This document shows positions 7,889 to 15,974 of a DNA stretch of 30,898 nucleotides, piece after piece. The translations under genes were made by a program, and so were the position numbers. Positions within the stretch are counted from its first letter, which is position 1, and each line of letters starts with the position of its first letter. The notes under the pieces were generated by a model that made no database searches, was not told the DNA's origin, and worked only from the letters and a program-made list of their open reading frames with translations. Source of the DNA: a virus; IMG/VR virus record IMGVR_UViG_3300030061_002468, positions 1 to 30,898 of that record, one strand, 5' to 3'.

Positions 7889-8577
7889 TGAATTATAGAG
7901 ATATTATTGTTTTTGACTTCGAGACAGGGTCTAGAAATCCACACAAGACACAACCCACACAGATTGCAGCGATAGCACTTCATGGTAGACGGCTAACGCT
8001 GCAGCCCGGCGGTGTATTCAATAGTGAGATCAGGCCCATTCTTGACGACAAGAAGGCAATTGAAATGGGATTCGATCCAATCGAAGAGGAAGCTCTTCAA
8101 ATTACCGGAAAGAACCGTAAAGATTTAGCAAAAGCACCATCACCAAAAACTGTTTGGGAAAAGTTTGAGGACTTCTGTAGTAAGTTTAACTTTAGAGGAA
8201 CGTCTTACACAGCTCCAATCGCGGCGGGCTATAACATTATTGGTTTTGACTTGCCAATCGTTCAAAGAATGTGTGATATGCATGGCACAACTGATTCTAG
8301 AGGAAGACAAAATATATTCAATCCAATCTTTAAGCTGGATCTAATGGATATGGTGTTTTCTTGGACGGAGAACAATAAAGACTTTAAAAGTCTTAGTATG
8401 GACTTCCTTAGAGAATACATGGGTTTTCCCGAAGAGAGCAAACAAAATGCTCACGACGCTCTACAGGATGTTAAAGACACAGCTAATATATTGATTAAGT
8501 TTTTGAAATTTCAACGAAACATTTCAGAAAAGACAAAGTTCGAGAAAGCATTTGCAAATGGCGATTTCTACGTTTAA
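7888..8577 (+). CDS. DEDDh 3'-5' exonuclease (DnaQ-like proofreading type)
   Basis: A 229-aa exonuclease with all five DEDDh residues in order: Asp10 and Glu12 in VFDFETGS, Asp121 in NIIGFDLP, and His189 with Asp194 in AHDALQDVKD. It is likely the proofreading activity for the split Pol III alpha, whose own PHP domain has lost its metal ligands. The gene sits directly before and overlaps the C-terminal polymerase gene by 20 bases. A good ribosome site (AGAGGA) precedes the ATG. It is longer than minimal epsilon domains because of inserts between motifs I and II. No clamp-binding motif was identified. Exonuclease identity is firm; the proofreading role is inferred from context. Confidence 0.88.
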   Translation: MNYRDIIVFDFETGSRNPHKTQPTQIAAIALHGRRLTLQPGGVFNSEIRPILDDKKAIEMGFDPIEEEALQITGKNRKDLAKAPSPKTVWEKFEDFCSKFNFRGTSYTAPIAAGYNIIGFDLPIVQRMCDMHGTTDSRGRQNIFNPIFKLDLMDMVFSWTENNKDFKSLSMDFLREYMGFPEESKQNAHDALQDVKDTANILIKFLKFQRNISEKTKFEKAFANGDFYV

Positions 8578-10117
8578 TATTGATAATTTTGATGACAGTA
8601 AGACTTGGGATTTAATCTGTGAAGGCTACACTAAAGGAGTCTTTCAGTTAGAGTCCCAGCTTGGCAGGTCTTGGGCTAAAAGGGTACGCCCAAGAAATAT
8701 TGAAGAGCTAGCAGCTCTAATATCATTGATTCGTCCCGGCTGTCTTAAGGCTTTTACTGAAGGAAAGTCTATGACTCAACATTACGTTGACCGCAAGGCG
8801 GGCATTGATGAAGTCAAATACCTTCATGATAGCCTTGAGCCAATCCTGAAAGAAACATTTGGGGTTCTTGTTTATCAAGAGCAATCTATGAAAATAGCTC
8901 AGCAGCTTGCTGACTTTGACCTCAAAGAAGCGGACAGTCTACGAAAGGCTATTGGCAAGAAAAAAGCCGGTCTCATGGCTGAGATTAAAGGTTCTTTTGT
9001 ACAGGGCGCGACTAACAAAGGTATTGACGAAGAGACATCAGAAGAAATATTTGGATGGATTGAAAAGTCAAATAGATATGCATTTAATAAATCGCATGCT
9101 GTTTCATATGCGGTTAACGCATATAGAAGCGCTTATTGTAAAGTGCATCGACGGGTTAGGTTCTTTGAATCTTATCTTAATCACGCACAGAGAAAGCCAG
9201 ACCCACAACAAGAGATAAAAGAGTTGGTGTCTGACGCTAAATTGTACGATATAGAGGTACTACCTCCTAGACTTGGTCATTTCTACACAGATTTTACGGC
9301 TAATGGAGACAAAATATACTTTGGTATCACAAATGTAAAGGGTGTTGGTACTGCCGAGTCTAGAAAGATGCTTGATTTGATTCCTCAGCTAGAGAAGAAA
9401 CTCGACAAAGACTTCTCAGACTTTACTTGGCTAGATACTCTATTGACATTAGGATTTAAAGTAAACAAGACATGTATGGAGTCTCTAATAAGTGTTGGTG
9501 CTTTTAACGGCAAAAAGAATCGCATGCATAGAAATGAAATGATGTATGAGTACAAAAGCTATAGAGGTCTTTCGCAAAGAGAGCGAGAATGGCTGAGCGA
9601 GAATTATAAGTCAAATGATACGTTAATCTACGCTATAGATAATATGATAAATAATCTTAAGATAAATTCCAATAGGTTGATTAAAGTGTTTGACATCAGA
9701 AATATGATTGACTCTCCACCATTCGATCTCACAGATCACGAAGGTTGGATAGCTGACACAGAGAAGAAGTACATGGGCACCTCTCTTACATTCTCAAAGA
9801 CCGATGGTATACAGAGCTCTCTAGTAAACTGCACCTGTAAAGAGATTATTAATGGTAGAACTGGGAAGGTTAATGTCGCCGTACATATCAACTCTTTACG
9901 TGAATACGTTACTAAAAACGGTAAAAATCCCGGTCAGACAATGGCCTTCTTGAGTGTAGAGGATTCCAGTGCTACTCTAGACTCAGCTGTAATGTTTCCT
10001 GATGCATACGAAGAGTTTAAAGGTGTCATGTATGAAGGCAACACAGTACTGCTGTTTGGGCAAGTTTCTAAGAAAAAAGATACGAGTTTAATAATTAACA
10101 AGGTGTCTGAAGTATAG
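8558..10117 (+). CDS. dnaE: DNA polymerase III alpha subunit, C-terminal half (fingers, HhH, OB)
   Basis: A 519-aa protein equal to the second half of DnaE. It opens with GVFQLES at residues 27-33, then LISLIRPG, FGVLVYQEQSMKIA, RKAIGKKK and FNKSHAVSYA, all fingers-domain signatures that bind incoming dNTP and template. A helix-hairpin-helix region follows (KVNKTCMESLISVGAF), then an OB-fold near the C-terminus (AFLSVEDSSATLDSAVMF). It must pair with the palm-bearing half encoded at 5293 to be active. The two halves sum to 1042 aa, against 1160 in E. coli. ATG 8558 is preferred over an in-frame TTG at 8552. A canonical clamp-binding motif is not obvious. Its stop lies just before the only intergenic gap of the window. 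Confidence 0.9.
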   Translation: MAISTFNIDNFDDSKTWDLICEGYTKGVFQLESQLGRSWAKRVRPRNIEELAALISLIRPGCLKAFTEGKSMTQHYVDRKAGIDEVKYLHDSLEPILKETFGVLVYQEQSMKIAQQLADFDLKEADSLRKAIGKKKAGLMAEIKGSFVQGATNKGIDEETSEEIFGWIEKSNRYAFNKSHAVSYAVNAYRSAYCKVHRRVRFFESYLNHAQRKPDPQQEIKELVSDAKLYDIEVLPPRLGHFYTDFTANGDKIYFGITNVKGVGTAESRKMLDLIPQLEKKLDKDFSDFTWLDTLLTLGFKVNKTCMESLISVGAFNGKKNRMHRNEMMYEYKSYRGLSQREREWLSENYKSNDTLIYAIDNMINNLKINSNRLIKVFDIRNMIDSPPFDLTDHEGWIADTEKKYMGTSLTFSKTDGIQSSLVNCTCKEIINGRTGKVNVAVHINSLREYVTKNGKNPGQTMAFLSVEDSSATLDSAVMFPDAYEEFKGVMYEGNTVLLFGQVSKKKDTSLIINKVSEV

Positions 10118-10122
10118 TATAA

Positions 10123-10131
10123 TGCTATAAT
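10123..10131 (+). promoter_or_regulatory. Candidate extended -10 promoter for ssb/sigma and genes beyond
   Basis: TGCTATAAT matches the extended -10 consensus TGnTATAAT exactly. It lies in the only gap longer than about ten bases in the window and would start transcription near 10138, ahead of ssb. No good -35 hexamer sits 16-18 bases upstream, which is tolerated for extended -10 promoters. The region is very AT-rich, so a chance match is possible. Confidence 0.45.
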
Positions 10132-10140
10132 CTCTTATAG
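10125..10140 (+). repeat. Inverted repeat overlapping the candidate -10 element
   Basis: CTATAA-TCTC-TTATAG is a perfect 6-bp inverted repeat with a 4-base spacer. It overlaps the putative -10 element and its start site. It could be an operator or a weak RNA hairpin. Five of six pairs are A-T, so it is too unstable for a terminator and no U-run follows. Confidence 0.3.
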
Positions 10141-10152
10141 TCTTAATTTGAT

Positions 10153-10158
10153 AGGAGG
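10153..10158 (+). promoter_or_regulatory. Ribosome binding site of ssb
   Basis: AGGAGG ends four bases before ATG 10163 and fixes this as the ssb start over an in-frame TTG at 10148, which lies upstream of the site. Confidence 0.75.
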
Positions 10159-10162
10159 TTTA

Positions 10163-10492
10163 ATGAATAATTGTACTTTAATAGGAAGGCTCGTAGCTGA
10201 TCCCACAATAAGGGATGTTGGCAAGACAAAGCTTGTTACTTTTTCTTTGGCTATCGAAGAGTACAGAAGAGACAAAGACGGCAATAAGAAGAAACGTGTT
10301 GACTTTTTTGATTTTGAAGCTTGGGATACTGGAGCAGAAACAATAAATGAGTTTTGTAACAAGGGAGATATTATAGCTGTTAACGCATCTGCCCGACAAC
10401 AAAAATGGACTAACTCAAATGATGAACATAGACAAAAGGTAATTTTCCGTGTCCAAAACTTTAGAATATTCTCAGGCAGAGAAAATGGCTAG
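10163..10492 (+). CDS. ssb: Single-stranded DNA-binding protein
   Basis: A 109-aa OB-fold SSB: MNNCTLIGRLVADPTIR, then VTFSLAIEEYRRD, FFDFEAWDTGAETI, NKGDIIAVNASARQ and the closing strand IFRVQNFRIFS. It coats single-stranded DNA at the phage fork. It is the size of the OB domain alone and ends FSGRENG, with no linker and no acidic C-terminal tip (bacterial SSBs end near DDDIPF), so the usual docking of partner proteins through that tip is absent. It is preceded by a strong ribosome site and a promoter candidate. It overlaps the sigma gene. Confidence 0.9.
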   Translation: MNNCTLIGRLVADPTIRDVGKTKLVTFSLAIEEYRRDKDGNKKKRVDFFDFEAWDTGAETINEFCNKGDIIAVNASARQQKWTNSNDEHRQKVIFRVQNFRIFSGRENG

Positions 10493-10964
10493 TGTAGAAG
10501 CTCAAGTTGACGAAAATTTAGATATTATCATATATCTTATAGCAGAGTTCAACAATACAACAGACACATATGATTTCGAGGATCTATTACAGGTAGGATT
10601 CTTGGGTATGCTTAAGGCTATAAATAATTTCGACGAGAATAAAGGCAATTTAAGAGATTACATTTTCTGCTCGGTTAGAAACTCTCTCATAAAGTTCCTA
10701 AAAAAAGAACTGCAGTGGAAAGAGAATGTAAAATTAGAGCCGAATATTTCTCCCGACTGGAACGATAACTATGATGTTATGGAGTTTGACAACATACTAA
10801 AGTCTTACGCTAATAAACTTATACCTCTTGAGAGAAAAATATTAGAGTTTAGATTCAAAGGCATGACGAGAAAACAAATATGTGAGGAGACCGCATTGAC
10901 AAAGAGTGAATATTATAGTTTTCTGTACTCTGCAATAGGAAAGATTAAAAGGTATGAAGCGTAA
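10485..10964 (+). CDS. Sigma-70 family RNA polymerase sigma factor (small, regions 2 and 4)
   Basis: A 159-aa sigma factor. Region 2 covers residues about 10-75, with DFEDLLQVGFLGMLKAINNF and the -10-binding segment NLRDYIFCSVRNSLIKFLKKE. An acidic linker follows, then region 4 with LERKILEFRFKGMTRKQICEE and a helix-turn-helix to the C-terminus. It would redirect host RNA polymerase to phage promoters, probably a later gene class. ATG 10485 overlaps the ssb stop by 8 bases; a GTG at 10449 would extend it 12 residues but lies deep within ssb. It immediately precedes, and overlaps by 11 bases, the first gene of the glycan locus. Which promoters it reads cannot be told from here. Confidence 0.85.
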   Translation: MASVEAQVDENLDIIIYLIAEFNNTTDTYDFEDLLQVGFLGMLKAINNFDENKGNLRDYIFCSVRNSLIKFLKKELQWKENVKLEPNISPDWNDNYDVMEFDNILKSYANKLIPLERKILEFRFKGMTRKQICEETALTKSEYYSFLYSAIGKIKRYEA

Positions 10965-12603
10965 AAAAATTCTTTTCTGTTCAGAAGGTCACCATTTACC
11001 TACGGGATATTCCGTATATACTAAAGAGGTGCTTTCTAGATTATGCACTGATCCAAGATTTGAAGTAGCTGAACTTGCGTGCTACACCGACGCAAAGACT
11101 GCGGCGAAACACCAGAAGGGATGGAAGATATTTCCCAATCAACCAGAGAAAGACAGCTCTGACTGGGCGGATTATAAGCGTTACCCTACCGCTGAATTTG
11201 GAGACTTTACATTTAATCATGTGCTATTGGAGTTTATGCCGGACTTCGTGATGGATATTAGAGATTGGTGGATGTTTGAATTTCAACAGCGCTCTGCATT
11301 TAGAAAGTTTTATAATTGGTGTATTATGCCGACCGTAGATGCGGCTCCACAAAATGCGCAGTGGATAGACACTTTTGCTAGCGCGGATTCTGTTTTTGCA
11401 TACTCTGAATTTGGTCGAGATGTTCTCACAAGCCAATGCGATGCGCTTAATTTTATTGATGTAGCTTCTCCGTGTGCCAGTAAAGAATTTTCCCCCGTAT
11501 TGGATAAAGCAAAACATAGAGAAAGTTTGGGTTTGTCACCAGATTCCTTCATATTAGGAACTGTTATGAGAAACCAAAGAAGAAAGCTATATCCAGATCT
11601 ATTTAGGGTCTTTAGAGAGTTTATAGACACCACTAAAGCAACAGACGCTTATCTTCATTGTCATACATCTTATCCAGATATTGGGTGGGAGATACCAGAA
11701 CTACTACAAAAATATGGGCTAACAAACAGAGTCCTGTTCACCTATAAGTGCAAAAACTGTGGCAAGTTAAGCTGCAATTTTTTTGATGATGTTATTTCAC
11801 ACTGCTATTCTTGCGGAACATACAAGAGAGAGCTAGTAGGCATAAACAACCAGCTTGAGCGCCATGAGCTAGCTATGATTTATAATCTTTTCGATGTGTA
11901 TATCCAGTATGCTAATTCTGAAGGCTTTGGTATGCCGCAACTTGAAGCTACGCAATGTGGAGTACCTTTGATCACAGTTGATTACTCTGCCATGCAATCT
12001 GTTGCTGACAATGTTGGCGCTATAAAGATACCACCTTTGGCGTTGCCGATGGAGTGTGAAACTGGATGCCATAGGGCTATACCCAACAACGAGTTTGCGC
12101 TGGTTGAAATTTGTAAACTATACAACTCTCCGCGCGAAAAGCTTAAGCAGTTGGGTTTTGCTATGAGGCAGAAGACTAGAGAAAGGTATAACTGGGATAA
12201 CACCGCTAAAATATGGGCTGATTACTTTGCGGCTACTCCAGTAAAAGATTTATCTGAGACTTGGCTATCGCCTCCACAGGTGCTAGAACCTTTGGCTTCT
12301 TCTGTACCAGATGGCTTAACTATTAAGGAACAGGTTAACTTTTTATTCACTAATGTGCTACGATGTCCCGAGTTAATTGGTAGTCATCAGTGGCGAAAGA
12401 CAATTAAAGACCTAACTTATAAATGCACTGCGCAAAGCACAGATGTAAATTATTACTTCAGCGAGTCTCACATAAATAATAATGTTCGCAACTGGTCTAG
12501 CTTTAGCGTAGAAAACGCATGCGAACATATGCTAAGCATGAGAAAAGTTATGAATGACTGGGAAAAGTTGCGAGCAGACAAATTAAGGAGCATGTCAGTA
12601 TGA
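10954..12603 (+). CDS. GT-B glycosyltransferase with internal zinc-knuckle insert
   Basis: A 549-aa glycosyltransferase of the GT1/GT4 type. The N-terminal Rossmann half opens with KKILFCSEGHHLPTGYSVY. The C-terminal half carries the donor-binding E-x7-E motif in SEGFGMPQLEATQCGVPLI. Between the first strands of the C-terminal half and that motif lies a Cys pair set, C266-x2-C269 and C284-x2-C287 (with Cys274 between), resembling a zinc ribbon inserted in the fold. About 130 residues after the GT domain (from about 420) show no motif I recognise. The sugar and acceptor are unknown. It overlaps the sigma gene before it and ends ATGA with the next glycosyltransferase, suggesting coupled translation. 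Confidence 0.82.
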   Translation: MKRKKILFCSEGHHLPTGYSVYTKEVLSRLCTDPRFEVAELACYTDAKTAAKHQKGWKIFPNQPEKDSSDWADYKRYPTAEFGDFTFNHVLLEFMPDFVMDIRDWWMFEFQQRSAFRKFYNWCIMPTVDAAPQNAQWIDTFASADSVFAYSEFGRDVLTSQCDALNFIDVASPCASKEFSPVLDKAKHRESLGLSPDSFILGTVMRNQRRKLYPDLFRVFREFIDTTKATDAYLHCHTSYPDIGWEIPELLQKYGLTNRVLFTYKCKNCGKLSCNFFDDVISHCYSCGTYKRELVGINNQLERHELAMIYNLFDVYIQYANSEGFGMPQLEATQCGVPLITVDYSAMQSVADNVGAIKIPPLALPMECETGCHRAIPNNEFALVEICKLYNSPREKLKQLGFAMRQKTRERYNWDNTAKIWADYFAATPVKDLSETWLSPPQVLEPLASSVPDGLTIKEQVNFLFTNVLRCPELIGSHQWRKTIKDLTYKCTAQSTDVNYYFSESHINNNVRNWSSFSVENACEHMLSMRKVMNDWEKLRADKLRSMSV

Positions 12604-13706
12604 AGGTAGTATATATAGGAAACTACAATGATGGCACAGGATGGGGAAATGCTTGCCTAAACAATATATTAGCGCTAGACTCTGCCGGAGTAAACGTTGT
12701 CCCTAGATCAATAACTTTTAATGGGTCACATATTACAGAAAATAGAAGGGTCAAACATCTTGAAGACCAATCTCAAAGGGGTGCGGAAGTTTGTATACAG
12801 CACACCCTACCGACTCTATATCATTGCAATACCTCCTTAAAGAACATAGGCATCTTCTACACGGAAACAAATACCTTTTCTGAAAGCATGTGGCATAAAT
12901 ACATAAATTTGATGGATGAGGCTTGGGTGGCTAACTCACAGATGGTTAAGGCTTCAGCCCTTAGTGGTGTTAAAGTGCCTGTTAAGATCTGTCCCTTGCC
13001 GATAGACTTGGAAGACTATAAGAATGTTGAGGACTGTGCCAGTATAGGTGAATTCGATGGTTGTTTTAATTTTTGTTTTGTGGGCGAGTTTATAAAAAGA
13101 AAAAACGTAGAGGTATTGCTAAGAGCTTATCATACAGAATTTCATCCCTCTGAACCAGTAAACTTGTTTCTAAAGCTTTCTATGCCGGGAGCTACTTCTG
13201 ATGCAACCCTTAAAGAGTTTGATAGATTTTCAGAGAGTGTTAAGTCTGGCCTAAAAATTAGAAAGAACTATCGTAAAGAAGTTGCAATTACTGGAAGACT
13301 AGAAAAAAAACACCTAGTTTCCTTAGTTGACAAAACAGACTGCTTTGTAATGCCTAGTTTTGGAGAGGCTTGGTGTATACCAGCGCTAGAAGCTATGGCT
13401 TTAGGCAAGCCAGTAATCCATACGCAGGGAACCGGCATGGATGACTTTTGTGTTGGATGGCCAGTTCAGTCTAGATCAACAAGGTGTTACTTGGCAAATG
13501 ACTCTATGCAAGATGTCTATACATCATTGACTTCTTGGAAAGAAATTGATGTGGAGGCTTTAGCTTCTACAATGAGAGTCGCGTATGAGACATATAAAAA
13601 TGACAAGCAGGAGTGGAGTAGACTGCAGTCTCTATCGAAAGAAAGAGCTGAGGACTACACGATTGAAAGAGTAGGCCAAACAATGAAGGAGCTTTTAAAT
13701 GTCTAG
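12600..13706 (+). CDS. GT-B glycosyltransferase, GT1/GT4 type
   Basis: A 368-aa glycosyltransferase. The N-terminus MKVVYIGNYNDGTGWGNAC is the first nucleotide-binding strand with a Gly-rich loop. The C-terminal half has FVGEFIKRKNVEVLLRAY, the usual lead-in of the donor domain, and the E-x7-E signature in SFGEAWCIPALEAMALGKPVI. It transfers a sugar from a nucleotide donor, probably with retention of configuration as is common in GT4. No membrane segment is present, so it should act in the cytoplasm. It begins within the stop of the upstream gene (ATGA) and overlaps the next by 8 bases. Confidence 0.85.
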   Translation: MKVVYIGNYNDGTGWGNACLNNILALDSAGVNVVPRSITFNGSHITENRRVKHLEDQSQRGAEVCIQHTLPTLYHCNTSLKNIGIFYTETNTFSESMWHKYINLMDEAWVANSQMVKASALSGVKVPVKICPLPIDLEDYKNVEDCASIGEFDGCFNFCFVGEFIKRKNVEVLLRAYHTEFHPSEPVNLFLKLSMPGATSDATLKEFDRFSESVKSGLKIRKNYRKEVAITGRLEKKHLVSLVDKTDCFVMPSFGEAWCIPALEAMALGKPVIHTQGTGMDDFCVGWPVQSRSTRCYLANDSMQDVYTSLTSWKEIDVEALASTMRVAYETYKNDKQEWSRLQSLSKERAEDYTIERVGQTMKELLNV

Positions 13707-14721
13707 TATGGCTTCACAACAATCTGTCAGATCTATAGTTAGAAGATCTACCCTATCGTCTGACGACAAGCTTAACGTGCTTACGTTTTGCACACATGAA
13801 AGATACGAACAAAATTTATGTCGAACCGGACACAACTTTTACTCTATAAATCATGGAAAAACTTGGAATAGAGACTTTGGTAAAATACCAAACAATTACG
13901 AGGAGTGCGATGTTGCTCCTTGGCATATAAACTTTGATTTAATATTATGTCATACGAGCTGCGAAAGAATGTCATTAGCGAAGCAGCTTCAATCGTTGTT
14001 TAATATTCCCATACTAAGACACACTCATGTGCTGCCTGATATTAGGTTTAATGTTCAAGAACAAGTTTCTGGCTTTAATTCAATACCAGTAGACCATAAC
14101 AGCTTCATATCCAACTATAATATGCAACAATGGGGCAACTATAAAAACAATACAACTTCGGTCATAGAACATGGCGTAGATGTTGATTTTTGGGATAGCG
14201 GAGAAAAGCTAGATAGAGAGAATGTTTTGCTGTCGGTTGTTAACCAGTGGCCAGATAGAGACTGGTGCTGTGGATGGAATCTCTGGAAAGAGACGGTAGG
14301 ATTTCAATCACCTCACGCTATGCCAGTTAGGGTTCTCGGTGACAGTCCGGGACTTTCTAAGCCTGCAGACAGTATAGAATCTCTCAGGGATGCATATAAG
14401 AGCTCATCTATATTTTTGAACACATCAATACACTCTCCAGTGCCGACAGTTCTCATGGAAGCTATGGCTTCTGGGTGTGCAGTAGTTAGCACAAACAACT
14501 GTATGATTCCAGAAATAATCGAGCATGGTCAAAATGGATTACTTGCCGACACCGCAGATGAACTACGCGCATCGTGCCAATATCTTCTAGACAACCCATC
14601 TAAGGCTAGAGAGTTAGGCGAGGCAGCTAAGAAGACAATGCAGGACAAGTTTAACCTGCAAAGATTCGTTGATGATTGGAACGGTCTATTTTTTAATGTT
14701 ATAGATAACTATAGGAAATAA
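13699..14721 (+). CDS. GT-B glycosyltransferase, GT1/GT4 type
   Basis: A 340-aa protein with a recognisable donor domain: NVLLSVVNQWPDRD, then VPTVLMEAMASGCAVVST and IPEIIEHGQNGLLADT, followed by the usual C-terminal helix. In the E-x7-E motif the first Glu is replaced by Ser (SPVPTVLME), which is seen in some active members and some inactive ones. The first 30 residues are Ser/Arg-rich and not part of the fold; a later start is possible but no better ribosome site was found. It is the third glycosyltransferase in a row, each coupled to the last. Confidence 0.8.
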   Translation: MSSMASQQSVRSIVRRSTLSSDDKLNVLTFCTHERYEQNLCRTGHNFYSINHGKTWNRDFGKIPNNYEECDVAPWHINFDLILCHTSCERMSLAKQLQSLFNIPILRHTHVLPDIRFNVQEQVSGFNSIPVDHNSFISNYNMQQWGNYKNNTTSVIEHGVDVDFWDSGEKLDRENVLLSVVNQWPDRDWCCGWNLWKETVGFQSPHAMPVRVLGDSPGLSKPADSIESLRDAYKSSSIFLNTSIHSPVPTVLMEAMASGCAVVSTNNCMIPEIIEHGQNGLLADTADELRASCQYLLDNPSKARELGEAAKKTMQDKFNLQRFVDDWNGLFFNVIDNYRK

Positions 14722-14722
14722 A

Positions 14723-15160
14723 ATGAAGGTAATAATATCACATAAAAACCCCCAACAAAACAGTCACACATGGATACAGGATATATCTACTTTAGATGTT
14801 CTTGTAGATGACGCAGAGGCTACAGAGATAATCGTAGACTGTGCGCTATGCACATTTAACTTTGCTAATATTGGTGGAATCTTAAATAAGATAATATCAA
14901 AGCTAAGGCTAGATGGTAAAATTGTAATATATGAAAAAGATATTGATATAGTTTGCTATACTTATAATAAGTCTGGGATGAATATACAGGATTTGAATAG
15001 TCTTATTTTTGAAGAAGTGCCAGCGGTAGCATCCTTTCTAAATACAGAAGTTATATCTGACTTACTTACGCAGGCTGGGCTTACAATAGAAGAAAAGTTT
15101 GTAAACAACGATACAATGCAATCAATAATAATCGCGAGGAGAACAAAAAATGCAATCTGA
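14723..15160 (+). CDS. Degenerate methyltransferase-like protein, 145 aa
   Basis: A 145-aa protein that resembles the second half of a class I SAM-dependent methyltransferase. It has an acidic strand IIVDCALCTFNF, a helix GGILNKIISKLRLDGKIVIYEKD (the post-motif helix and strand), then a C-terminal strand pair. The glycine-rich SAM-binding motif I is not present in the first 40 residues, so it is probably inactive or has another role. It lies one base after the preceding stop. Alternatively it is simply an uncharacterised alpha/beta protein. Confidence 0.5.
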   Translation: MKVIISHKNPQQNSHTWIQDISTLDVLVDDAEATEIIVDCALCTFNFANIGGILNKIISKLRLDGKIVIYEKDIDIVCYTYNKSGMNIQDLNSLIFEEVPAVASFLNTEVISDLLTQAGLTIEEKFVNNDTMQSIIIARRTKNAI

Positions 15161-15974
15161 ATACCAAGTTGAAACATATTGTAAAAATTGTGTGTTTGCG
15201 GAATACACCGATAATAGACAGACAGGATGTGAGTTAGGTAGACATAAGGTATTTAATCCGGAAGAAACCACGAGAGAAGAAGATGGTAAGCATGCTTACA
15301 TCTTTAATAGATTTTGTACCGCCTTCCGTCCAGAAGAATGGAAGCTCGTCTTAGACGATGAAGAAAAAAAGGATTTAGTTGCGACGGTAAAGTCTGAGAT
15401 ATTTCCCCCATTGGGTATTTTTGTATTCTTAAAAACTACAGTGCCTAACCCGATGCAGAATTTGAAAAATAGGATACAAGAAATAAAAGATCAAACAGTT
15501 GGTAGTCTTAGATATATTGTAGTAATCAACAGCAAAGTAGAATATAATGAAGAAATACATAGCATATTAAACGACTCCTTTGATTTTGATGAAACTGAGT
15601 TTCACATAGTGCAGACTCTATTGGAACAAAGAGATCTGCTATATATAGATGATGCCTTTAAGCATGCAAAAAATGGCTGGATTTATGTAACCGAATCAAA
15701 CTGGAAGATTAGAAAAGATCTCTTCGAGGCTATTGACAATAACATAAATGTTAAACTTAACAGAATCGTTCTTGTTGAACCATCAAGCGGTATTCAGGGA
15801 ATGATTTTTCAAGCCGCTGTACACAAGTTTCTTGATGGTAGCAATAACATATTAGACATAAAAAATGCTGAACAAGTACAGGTTAACTTTTTAGAAAAAG
15901 TGAGAGCGCTTGCTAAGAATAGCGATGAGAAAACAGTCTTTACACAAGAGGAGTTCTTTGATGCAGCTTCCTAA
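15150..15974 (+). CDS. Cys4-domain protein with GT-A-like C-terminal part
   Basis: A 274-aa protein. The N-terminus has four Cys placed to bind a metal: C11-x2-C14-x12-C27-x28-C56, in YCKNCVFAEY, QTGCELGR and RFCTAFR. After a linker, residues about 95-210 read like a GT-A nucleotide-binding fold without a clear DxD: LGIFVFLKTTVPNPMQNL, GSLRYIVVINSK, KHAKNGWIYVTESNWKIRKDL. It overlaps the next glycosyltransferase gene by 14 bases and probably works with it. Whether it is a catalytic transferase or an adaptor cannot be decided here. Confidence 0.5.
   Translation: MQSEYQVETYCKNCVFAEYTDNRQTGCELGRHKVFNPEETTREEDGKHAYIFNRFCTAFRPEEWKLVLDDEEKKDLVATVKSEIFPPLGIFVFLKTTVPNPMQNLKNRIQEIKDQTVGSLRYIVVINSKVEYNEEIHSILNDSFDFDETEFHIVQTLLEQRDLLYIDDAFKHAKNGWIYVTESNWKIRKDLFEAIDNNINVKLNRIVLVEPSSGIQGMIFQAAVHKFLDGSNNILDIKNAEQVQVNFLEKVRALAKNSDEKTVFTQEEFFDAAS
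15946..15953 (+). promoter_or_regulatory. Ribosome binding site deciding the GT2 start at 15961
   Basis: AAGAGGAG ends 7 bases before ATG 15961. It selects this start over an in-frame ATG at 15910, which would add 17 basic residues not belonging to the GT2 fold. Confidence 0.7.

Noticed and set aside
6800-8600. Split intein as the explanation for two dnaE genes
   Set aside because: The N-half ends in ordinary polymerase sequence with no Cys/Ser splice junction, and the C-half has no intein C-terminal His-Asn motif. The DnaE sequence is simply interrupted.
10125-10140. Hairpin after the polymerase C-half as a transcription terminator
   Set aside because: The stem is six pairs with only one G-C and there is no U-run after it. 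An operator or chance palindrome is more likely.
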